From positions 6,307 through 14,665 of the forward strand of contig PMYF01000339.1 in assembly GCA_003171295.1 (NCBI GenBank): DNA of 8,359 nucleotides, written 5' to 3'. The position numbers and the translations under genes were made by a program. The DNA is from Acidobacteriota bacterium (lineage in GTDB: Bacteria; Acidobacteriota; Terriglobia; UBA7540). The notes beneath the pieces were generated by a model that did no database searches, was not told the DNA's origin, and saw only the letters and a list, made by a program, of their open reading frames with translations. Positions 1 through 5,393 of the stretch are shown piece by piece. Position 1 is the first letter of the stretch. Each line of letters begins with the position of its first letter.

Positions 1-692
1 GAGTCGTCGGGGTAGGTGAAATCAAACGGCAGCGATGCCGCAAGATAGACCGGGCGTAGCCGCGAAATCCACTGGTCGAGAAAACGGCGCGTTTCGCTGA
101 GGCGCTGCGGTGACAACTGCTTACCGGTCTCGAACCCTTGGGCTGCGATCAGGGCCTGGGTCGATCCCCAGTCATTGAGGAGTGGGTCCAGCCGCAAAGC
201 GCGATGAAAACGCTCGGGGCACGCGGTGCCTTTCTCCCACAGGTTCCTTTCCTGGGGATGGAAGGGATCATTCGTCATCACCAATTCCGAAACCTTGGCG
301 AGATCCAGGACTCGTTCAATATGCTGGTCAAGGTTAAGCGACGCAAAGTAAAGGCGCGCCTCTTTCAGATCCGGCTGGGAGGGATCGAGGCCCAACTCCT
401 TCATGACGGTTACTATGCCGGCGGTTGCCTCGGAAAGCGGAGTGTTCCTTACGAAGAGAGTTTCCCAGATCAAATCCGCCTGTTGGGGCCTGGTCAGTGC
501 CCAAAACTGCGGCGGGCTCACCGGGGCCGAGCGGAACAGTTCTGCCACCAGATAGTGATAGGTCAGAAGTTCGTCAATCCCCCACCGGCACAGCCCTCCG
601 AAACTGGCCGGAAACAGATGGGTGTGAATGTCAATCACCGCGATCCGTTGGACCGCCTCCTCGACGTTTCGCCGTAGTTCTGATGGGTCCAC
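1..692 (-). CDS. Uronate-isomerase-like amidohydrolase-superfamily protein, 3' end cut by window edge
   Basis: The reading frame is open from a GTG at 690-692 to the left edge, giving 230 visible residues; the C-terminus is missing. A GGAGG at 698-702 lies 5 bases before the GTG and decides the start. Near the N-terminus IDIHTHLF supplies the HxH metal pair (His23, His25) typical of the amidohydrolase superfamily. It is followed by PASFG and WGIDELLTYHYL (37-48), a pattern I associate with proteins annotated as glucuronate/uronate isomerase (UxaC-like). Such enzymes interconvert hexuronates and ketohexuronates in the cytoplasm; no signal peptide is seen. It is the last visible gene of the leftward train, 184 bases after the glycoside hydrolase, so it could have its own signals. 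The UxaC assignment comes from motif memory. A different sugar or sugar-acid isomerase, or a hydrolase, remains possible, and the downstream metal ligands are not visible. Confidence 0.65.
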   Translation of the reverse strand, partial: MDPSELRRNVEEAVQRIAVIDIHTHLFPASFGGLCRWGIDELLTYHYLVAELFRSAPVSPPQFWALTRPQQADLIWETLFVRNTPLSEATAGIVTVMKELGLDPSQPDLKEARLYFASLNLDQHIERVLDLAKVSELVMTNDPFHPQERNLWEKGTACPERFHRALRLDPLLNDWGSTQALIAAQGFETGKQLSPQRLSETRRFLDQWISRLRPVYLAASLPFDFTYPDD

Positions 693-787
693 TGTTTCCT
701 CCGTTTGGGAATCGCGACCTACTCCTGGAATGTTGAAACCGAAAGGGCTTGCAGCGTGATGGGTCGGACGCATCGCTGCCCGCGTCG

Positions 788-827
788 CTCCGTTTTCATC
801 GGAGGGATTTGGCGGTTCAGAACTCCG
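788..827 (-). other. Small competing hairpins in the leader of the uronate-isomerase-like gene
   Basis: Within the 184-base gap CTCCG (788-792) pairs with CGGAG (800-804) around a 7-base loop. The same CGGAG can instead pair with a second CTCCG at 823-827, and GGCGG/CCGCC can form a neighbouring 5-bp stem. The pairings are mutually exclusive, which is a layout seen in attenuators, but the stems are only 5 bp and may be chance in GC-rich DNA. No known riboswitch motif was recognised. Confidence 0.2.
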
Positions 828-858
828 CCGACCGACTCGGGGCAGCGGATGAAGTGAA

Positions 859-878
859 GAGTCGCAGGTTGGCGACTC
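859..878 (-). terminator. Hairpin at the end of the glycoside hydrolase gene, weak terminator candidate
   Basis: GAGTCGC (859-865) and GCGACTC (872-878) form a perfect 7-bp stem with a 6-base loop, starting inside the TGA stop codon of the hydrolase. On the minus strand it is followed by TTCACTTCATCC rather than a run of T, so it may attenuate or protect the mRNA 3' end rather than terminate fully. It would separate the hydrolase from the uronate-isomerase-like gene. Confidence 0.35.
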
Positions 879-2376
879 ATACCCCGCGCAGGTAGAGCGT
901 AGCCGGGCCGGGGAAGGGCACCATGAGTTCGACCTTACTGCCGCCCGTAACGGTGCCTCCTCCCGTTACATGTCCTTCCACGGGAAGTATCCACTCGACT
1001 TCGAACTTCCTCGCCGCCGTGGACAAATCCACAGTCACTTCATAACCTTCCGGAAGATAGACCAAGTACTCGTGCCCGGGGCTGGCGAGACAGAACTTCG
1101 TGGACGCCAGATCGTCGTGGGGGGTCATCTCCACCAGCTTCATTTTGTTTGCATAGGTGCGCGTGTTGCCGATCGCCTTGCGGACCGGTTCCCAGACCCA
1201 GGCATCCGCGCGATTCAAGTCGCGAGTGGGGTAGCCGGCACGGGAAGCCCAATTCACTTCTCCGCAGGGGTGCCCGGGAATCGGAACCCAGGAGTCCATC
1301 AGCAGCGTGTTATAGCCGCGGCAAAAACTCTTCCAGGCCCACGCCGGGGTGCCCCCGTGACCCCAGAGGTGGTCGGTATCGAGTACGGCCACTTTCTTGC
1401 CATCCCAGGCGGGAGGGTTGGACTTGAAGTATTCGCCGTCATCACCCCCGGGTGAGATCCAATCACAATGGCTTTCCAGCATCGACTTCAGCCCCTCCGA
1501 GTTCCACCCGGTTATTCCTATGGGATGGCGTTTTCCCTTATGGTTTTCGTAATCATGCACAAAATCCACAACCCACCAGTCCCAATCCCGATTGCCGCCC
1601 TCGTTCATAACTTCATAAAGAATGTTGTCAAGATCATTCACCGTGTCGATGACCTTGCGCAGGTAGGCGGCCTCCATGGCCCGTACCTCGGGCCGGTAAA
1701 GGCTGACCATGCCTGAGTTGCCCTCCTCGCCATTAAAGCCGCTGAGGTTGTTCTTGAAATTGTAGGGATGCGCCGGCCAGGGGTCGCAGGGGTCGTCCTT
1801 CTTTTTTTCGCTGAAGCTCTGGAAAAGTTGCACCGCCGCATAGATGCCGTGCTCGCGGGCGTCTATCAGGCGCGAGCGCATCCGGTCGAAATACTCCGGA
1901 TTGAATTTCGTCAAATCGAATTTGGGCAGCCCGTCCAGCGCCAAGCCCGGACCGGGGCGGAGGTAGGGAAGCGGTTCGAAGAGAATCTTCTCATCCGTCC
2001 AGGGCGCGTACGCCGCTTGCATCCAGTGCCAGAAACGCATGAAGTTGTGGTTGTGTTTCACCATCATGTCGAGGTAGGCCGGCCAGTCGAAGCGCGGCAC
2101 GGGCGGCAAGCCGATATCCTGCAAATTTGCCCAGGTATGCGCGCCGGTCAAGAAAATCGCGCGCCCACTGCCATCCGTAAAGTAGCGGGGGTTCGCAGGA
2201 TTGTCCCTTAGTGGGCCCGTAGCCGGCCAGCGCGAAAAGCTCCACCCGGGGACTTCATTGTCGTCCGTGGCGAGGGGGCTAGAGGGTCCGGCAAGAGAAG
2301 CCAGAGATATTGGGGCACCGACCCAAGCCGCTCCGATTCCTGTCAAGGTATGTTTTAAGAAGGCGCGTCGTTGCAT
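877..2376 (-). CDS. Tat-exported glycoside hydrolase, apiosidase-like TIM barrel with C-terminal collagen-binding-like domain
   Basis: This is a 499-residue protein. The ATG start is fixed by AGGAGG at 2386-2391, 9 bases upstream. The N-terminus carries a strong twin-arginine signal (RRAFLK, residues 3-8, then a hydrophobic stretch to about 30), so it is exported folded. Residues about 50-400 look like a (beta/alpha)8 hydrolase: an entry motif NPRYFTDGSGRAIFLTG (62-78), HNFMRFWHW (110-118), and NILYEVMNE (251-259), whose Asn-Glu resembles the clan GH-A acid/base (Glu259). A second acidic motif DTDH (333-336) sits where a nucleophile strand is expected but offers Asp, not Glu. Residues about 410-499 form a beta-rich tail resembling the putative collagen-binding domain that accompanies DUF4038/apiosidase-like (GH140) and DUF6298-type proteins. 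It probably cleaves a glycoside outside the cytoplasm; the substrate is unknown. It begins 25 bases after the broken aldolase-like gene, within the kinase operon. Confidence 0.8.
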   Translation of the reverse strand: MQRRAFLKHTLTGIGAAWVGAPISLASLAGPSSPLATDDNEVPGWSFSRWPATGPLRDNPANPRYFTDGSGRAIFLTGAHTWANLQDIGLPPVPRFDWPAYLDMMVKHNHNFMRFWHWMQAAYAPWTDEKILFEPLPYLRPGPGLALDGLPKFDLTKFNPEYFDRMRSRLIDAREHGIYAAVQLFQSFSEKKKDDPCDPWPAHPYNFKNNLSGFNGEEGNSGMVSLYRPEVRAMEAAYLRKVIDTVNDLDNILYEVMNEGGNRDWDWWVVDFVHDYENHKGKRHPIGITGWNSEGLKSMLESHCDWISPGGDDGEYFKSNPPAWDGKKVAVLDTDHLWGHGGTPAWAWKSFCRGYNTLLMDSWVPIPGHPCGEVNWASRAGYPTRDLNRADAWVWEPVRKAIGNTRTYANKMKLVEMTPHDDLASTKFCLASPGHEYLVYLPEGYEVTVDLSTAARKFEVEWILPVEGHVTGGGTVTGGSKVELMVPFPGPATLYLRGV

Positions 2377-2401
2377 GCTCTGTATCCTCCTCTCAAGGGG
2401 C

Positions 2402-2584
2402 TTACCGATGATAGGGTTCTGCAGCCCGGCTCAGCGCCAGGACCCGGTGATTCTTGAAGTGGGGGCGCAGTTTCGCCGCCCTGCCTCGAAAGAACTCCGA
2501 CATCGTCGCGAGGTTCCGTTCCATCGCCGGAAGGTTCACCAGCAACGCGGGTGTTTCCAATTTGGAGATTTTCGTTCCGAGCAT
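2402..2584 (-). pseudogene. Truncated D-threonine aldolase/D-serine dehydratase-like (DSD1, alanine racemase N-terminal fold) gene
   Basis: From ATG 2582-2584, with AAGGA at 2592-2596 seven bases upstream, the frame runs 60 codons; a GTG at 2621-2623 would add 13. The peptide matches the start of fold-type III PLP enzymes: LETPALLVNLPAMERNL (9-25), then LRPHFKNHR (39-47), where Lys44 occupies the place of the PLP Schiff-base lysine of the family RPHxKTHK motif. After about residue 53 the similarity stops and a TAA follows at 2402-2404. Full-length relatives have roughly 370 residues, so more than 80 percent is missing, including most of the barrel and the C-terminal beta domain. The remnant still has a good ribosome site and sits between the ABM gene and the hydrolase, so a deletion joining its 5' end to the upstream region of the hydrolase is the simplest reading. 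A functional enzyme is excluded; a translated leader peptide is conceivable. Confidence 0.75.
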
Positions 2585-2631
2585 GGAAGCATCCTTGGCC
2601 GAGGGGTTATCAGTCCCACCCACTGCGCATC

Positions 2632-2943
2632 TTACGGGAGAACTTCTTTGTAGAGTGTCACCACGACAGTTTCCACAAACTTGGGGGGGACACGATCGAA
2701 GAAATCCTTGATGTAAGGTGTGCTGCAGTGGTAATCGAAGGCCTCTTGGCTGGCATACTTCTCAATGAAAGTGATGGTTCGCGGGTCTTCTATAGCTTGA
2801 TTCAATTCATACCGGATGGTGCCCTCTTCCCGACAGGTGGCAGGAATAAGGCCGTGGAGGGCCAGCAAGAGTTCTGCTTCCTTGCCTTCCTTGGCTTTGA
2901 ACTGCGCTACGCACACGATCTCCTTCTCGGCTTTCTTTAGCAT
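2632..2943 (-). CDS. Small ABM-domain protein (YgiN/LsrG type, dimeric alpha/beta barrel)
   Basis: This is a 103-residue protein starting at ATG 2941-2943, with GGAGG at 2951-2955 seven bases upstream. It has the usual length and pattern of antibiotic-biosynthesis-monooxygenase-fold proteins: first strand EIVCVAQFKAKEGKE (8-22), a helix, GTIRYELNQAIEDP (41-54), the FIEKYASQEAFDYH block (59-72) with conserved Glu61 and His72, and a final strand TVVVTLYKE (92-100). The family includes cofactor-free quinol monooxygenases (YgiN), but also LsrG, which processes phosphorylated autoinducer-2. It is cytoplasmic, with no signal or membrane segment. It follows the kinase subunit DhaL by 40 bases, where a PTS-type operon would often carry dhaM. 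This position favours a role on the phosphorylated kinase product (inference), although a quinone or redox housekeeping role cannot be excluded. Confidence 0.8.
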   Translation of the reverse strand: MLKKAEKEIVCVAQFKAKEGKEAELLLALHGLIPATCREEGTIRYELNQAIEDPRTITFIEKYASQEAFDYHCSTPYIKDFFDRVPPKFVETVVVTLYKEVLP

Positions 2944-2983
2944 GGGATTGCCTCCGTTTCAGGTATTTGGATCAGCTTCACAT

Positions 2984-3652
2984 TCAATGTTGCCCTTCCT
3001 GGTCGATCTGAACCATCTTTTCCAGACCCTCGTTGAAACCCTTAAAGAGCAAGGACACCGAGGTCGCTCCCGGATCCTGGATGCCCAGGGTCTTTTCCCC
3101 CAAATACTTGGCCCTGCCGATTCTCGCGACGAAGTCTTTGGTGCGTGCGGCCCCTTCCTGGGCCGCGACGGCGCCGGTCCGCAGAGTGTCCAGGGGTGGC
3201 AGGCCTCGATCCGCTGCCTGGCGCATGGCCTTGACCGCGGGTACGAGAGCATCAAACACGGTCTTGTCGCCCTCTTGCGCTTTGCTTTGCTTCTGCAGGG
3301 CGGCGAGACCGGCCTCAAAGACTTGCGCTAAGGACTGAGCATCCAATGCATTCCTCAAACCCACGGCTTCTGAAACGCCCAGGAAGAAGCTTCCCAACAG
3401 GGGGCCCGTCGCTCCTCCGTCCAAGCCCAATAAGGCCCAGGCAATATCTGTCAACAAGCTCTGCATATTCTCGCTCTGGTTCTGAGCCAGGCATTTTTCA
3501 AGCCGGGTCGCTGCCCGCAGCATCGTGGTGCCGTGGTCCCCATCACCACAGGCGCAGTCCAACTCAGAAAGGAACGGGTGCGCGCTCTTCACCTGGGCAA
3601 TGGCCCCCATCATCATGGCGGTCCATTCTCGAAAGCCTATCGTGGAAACCAT
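2984..3652 (-). CDS. dhaL: Dihydroxyacetone-kinase-type subunit DhaL (nucleotide-binding subunit)
   Basis: This 222-residue protein, counted from ATG 3650-3652, is close to the roughly 210 of E. coli DhaL. An in-frame TTG at 3674-3676 would add 8 residues but has no ribosome site and does not fit the family N-terminus; the ATG itself has only a weak purine stretch upstream. The DhaL fingerprint is complete: LD (31-32) and GDGDHG (36-41), whose Asp residues bind the two Mg ions with ADP/ATP; GGATGPLLGSFF (79-90) for the phosphates; GDKTVFDAL (128-136); and GRAKYLGEKTLGIQDPGA (179-196), the adenine-side lid. It supplies the phosphoryl group to the ketose held by DhaK. It starts 30 bases after the dhaK stop, so it is probably cotranscribed. 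No DhaM is visible to recharge a bound ADP, so direct ATP use is possible. Confidence 0.92.
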   Translation of the reverse strand: MVSTIGFREWTAMMMGAIAQVKSAHPFLSELDCACGDGDHGTTMLRAATRLEKCLAQNQSENMQSLLTDIAWALLGLDGGATGPLLGSFFLGVSEAVGLRNALDAQSLAQVFEAGLAALQKQSKAQEGDKTVFDALVPAVKAMRQAADRGLPPLDTLRTGAVAAQEGAARTKDFVARIGRAKYLGEKTLGIQDPGATSVSLLFKGFNEGLEKMVQIDQEGQH

Positions 3653-3682
3653 AGGCGCGGCTCTACCGTGTCCCAAGCGGAT

Positions 3683-4684
3683 TCAACGCACCACTAGGTA
3701 AGGCGTGTCGCAGGGTGCGTCCCACAACCGGAGAAGTTCGTCGTCCATCCTGGCAATAAACATCTGGAAACCGGCCTGCTCCTGGGTGGTGATGAACTCT
3801 CCCACCAGACTCCGGGCGAGCCGGATCTTGTGGGTCTTGAGGATTTGGCTCACACGGCGAAATACAATGAAGAGTTCCATCAGCGTGGTTGCCCCGGCGC
3901 CGTTCAGGATAACGAGCACGTCTTCACCTTCCTTCACTTCGAGGTCCGCGAGCAAGGCTGACAGCATGATTTCCGCCGTTTCGTCGGCCGTCTTCAGGTT
4001 CATGCGTCCGGTCCCGGCCTCTCCGTGCTGTCCCATGCCAATTTCCATCTCCGCGTCGCCGAGGGTGAAGATGGCCTGACCGGTGGAGGGGTGGGTGGCG
4101 GTCTTGACAGCTACAGCCAACGTGCGCATGTTACGTTCCAGCCGGTCGGCAACCGCGAAGACTTCGCCGAGGGAGCGTCCCTCCTCTGCGGCCGCTCCCG
4201 CGATCTTGTACACCGGCAGGAATCCCACCAGTCCCCGGCGCTCCCACGGCTTCTCCCGGGGTCCAGAAGAGATGTCCTCGTGAGTTAGGATTTCCTTGAC
4301 GTTCAGGCCCTGCTTCCGAGCCATTTCCAGGGTGAGATTGGCCGCCAGCACATCGCCGGCATGATTGAGGACGACGAACATAACCCCTGCGCCTCGGTCG
4401 GCAAGCTTCAGGGCTTGCACACAGCGCGGGGCGCCTGGGGCAGCAAAAATCTCGCCCGGCACGCTCACGTCAAGCATCCCGGCGCCGACGAACCCGCTGA
4501 GCCCCGGCTCATGTCCACTTCCTCCCAGCGTGACGATTCCCACCTTGCCCAAGGCCTTCGGAACGGCGCGCGCTACCAGATAATCGTGCGCCAGACGAAC
4601 CTTCTGGGGATAGGCCAGTGCATAACCTTCCAATAATTCGTGAACGATATCTTCCGCGCCGTTGATGAACTTCTTCATCGCCAT
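3683..4684 (-). CDS. dhaK: Dihydroxyacetone-kinase-type subunit DhaK, variant substrate pocket
   Basis: This 333-residue protein starts at ATG 4682-4684, with GGAG at 4691-4694 six bases upstream; a longer TTG start at 4703-4705 lacks support. The family motifs lie at a constant offset of +2 from E. coli DhaK as I remember it: GGSGHEP with His58, GD with Asp111, and EIGMGQHGEAG with His220, the residue that binds the ketose carbonyl covalently as a hemiaminal. The core chemistry is thus intact. The usual KNY(T/S)GD motif before the catalytic Asp reads LNHAGD here (106-111), replacing the substrate-contacting Lys and the Tyr. The other blocks, GFVGAGMLD (64-72) and the C-terminal swivel to residue 333, are normal. 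The protein is cytoplasmic. It is the first gene of the leftward operon and pairs with DhaL. Dihydroxyacetone is possible, but a tetrulose or branched keto-sugar is equally plausible. Confidence 0.92.
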   Translation of the reverse strand: MAMKKFINGAEDIVHELLEGYALAYPQKVRLAHDYLVARAVPKALGKVGIVTLGGSGHEPGLSGFVGAGMLDVSVPGEIFAAPGAPRCVQALKLADRGAGVMFVVLNHAGDVLAANLTLEMARKQGLNVKEILTHEDISSGPREKPWERRGLVGFLPVYKIAGAAAEEGRSLGEVFAVADRLERNMRTLAVAVKTATHPSTGQAIFTLGDAEMEIGMGQHGEAGTGRMNLKTADETAEIMLSALLADLEVKEGEDVLVILNGAGATTLMELFIVFRRVSQILKTHKIRLARSLVGEFITTQEQAGFQMFIARMDDELLRLWDAPCDTPYLVVR

Positions 4685-4690
4685 GCTACT

Positions 4691-4694
4691 CTCC
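4691..4694 (-). promoter_or_regulatory. Ribosome binding site deciding the dhaK start
   Basis: GGAG on the minus strand stands 6 bases before the ATG at 4682-4684 and 12 before the next ATG at 4676-4678. The upstream TTG start would lie before this site, so the site favours the 333-residue product. Confidence 0.6.
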
Positions 4695-4922
4695 GTTTCC
4701 AGCAATTCACCGGCTGGGATTCGTTCCGGGCGTCAGCCTACTCCGCTCGCATCGAAATTTCTATCAAGATTCTCTGAAATCAATCAGGGGCGCCACGCAT
4801 CGACCCGGAAGCCACCGAACCGTGAGTGTCCGGAAGGCCTGACCTGCATAAGGAGCGCCGAAATCCATGCTCCGCCGACCGCTACCTGCTCAACCTGGCT
4901 TTAGGAGCTTGAGGCTTTTCAA

Positions 4923-4951
4923 TCTATAACATCTGACTCTATCTTTGTAAG
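4923..4951 (-). promoter_or_regulatory. Candidate sigma70-type promoter for the dhaK operon
   Basis: On the minus strand CTTACA (4946-4951) and TATAGA (4923-4928) are separated by 17 bases, and TG one base before the -10 makes it an extended -10 (TGTTATAGA). Each hexamer matches 4 of 6 consensus bases. It lies in the most AT-rich stretch of the intergenic region, about 240 bases upstream of dhaK, implying a long leader. Confidence 0.4.
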
Positions 4952-5025
4952 AAAACTACGGCGCCCACTGTCCTGCTGAGCGAACGCCGCGAGGGAATAA
5001 CCCGCAGTGTGGTACCAGGCCCGAA

Positions 5026-5071
5026 CCCACGGCAGAGGTTTTGCTGCGTGCAGCATAACAGCCGCGGTGGG
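5026..5071. repeat. Folded palindromic block with central perfect hairpin
   Basis: An outer arm CCCACGGC (5026-5033) pairs with GCCG...TGGG (5061-5071) across a 3-base bulge. Inside it TGCTGC/GCAGCA (5042-5055) makes a perfect 6-bp stem with a 2-base loop. Just upstream GGG (4992-4994) and CCC (5001-5003) form a smaller fold. It could be an RNA leader, an operator region or a remnant of a dispersed repeat; no family was recognised. Confidence 0.35.
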
Positions 5072-5125
5072 CGCAGGATGAAACCCCCGGTCCTTGATTC
5101 AGTAAACCGTTAGGCAGGCGAACCC

Positions 5126-5269
5126 ACGTTTGGTTCTGGTGTCATTTGCGAGACTCGGGCGCTCCCAGGTGCAGTCATTCCCGCTCCCAGCCGTCGCAAG
5201 GACAAGCTTTGCGGGAATGACCAATGTTTCGAAAGCGATCCCATTCCAAATGACACCAGCAACCAACGT
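5126..5269. repeat. Nested inverted repeat, MITE- or REP-like element
   Basis: The element is 144 bases. The ends are 23-base imperfect inverted repeats (5126-5148 and 5247-5269) that share a perfect 13-base core CTGGTGTCATTTG / CAAATGACACCAG (5136-5148, 5247-5259). Inside, GTCATTCCCGC (5174-5184) and GCGGGAATGAC (5211-5221) are a second perfect 11-base inverted pair. The motif GCTCCCAG also occurs twice in direct orientation (5161-5168, 5183-5190). There is no coding capacity. The layout fits a small non-autonomous mobile element or dispersed extragenic palindrome. It lies 124 bases upstream of the fucosidase start and could affect its transcription. No target-site duplication was clear. Confidence 0.6.
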
Positions 5270-5393
5270 TTCCTTTGATATCTTGGGCGCGCTTTACGTG
5301 TTAGCATCTCCCCCCAACGCGATCTTCGGAAGCAGGGGAGGGAAGCTTGATTCTTTCGAGGAGCAATTCATCCTAAATACAGAGGGGGACAAA

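Larger units (their letters stand above)
4685..5393. other. Divergent intergenic region, 709 bases, no convincing gene
   Basis: It separates dhaK (leftward) from the fucosidase (rightward). The first 240 bases would be the dhaK leader and show only weak imperfect hairpins (for example CCGGA 4805-4809 with TCCGG 4829-4833). Bases 4908-4960 are an AT-rich island with a candidate leftward promoter. Bases 4986-5071 are rich in short palindromes, and 5126-5269 is a nested inverted repeat. For the fucosidase the best promoter I see is TTGATA (5275-5280) with an extended -10 TGTTAGCAT (5299-5307), but the 21-base spacer is too long to trust. Open frames crossing this region show no recognisable protein. 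No tRNA or known riboswitch was recognised. Confidence 0.6.

Noticed and set aside
138..677. Plus-strand open frame of 179 codons
   Set aside because: It is antisense to the uronate-isomerase-like gene, whose motifs and ribosome site are clear; the product resembles nothing.
719..799. Minus-strand 26-codon open frame before the uronate-isomerase-like gene, a possible leader peptide
   Set aside because: There is no Shine-Dalgarno site before its ATG, no codon bias toward a regulatory amino acid, and no conserved motif.
4795..4860. Plus-strand stretch with GACCCGGAAGCCA and CCGGAAGG resembling pieces of a cobalamin riboswitch
   Set aside because: The B12 box is degenerate (its GGAG is missing), the upstream core elements are absent, and it is more than 500 bases from the next plus-strand gene.
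5130..5393. In-frame upstream extension of the fucosidase by 88 codons
   Set aside because: It translates the inverted repeat, has no ribosome site, and would bury the Tat signal and lipobox that begin at 5394.
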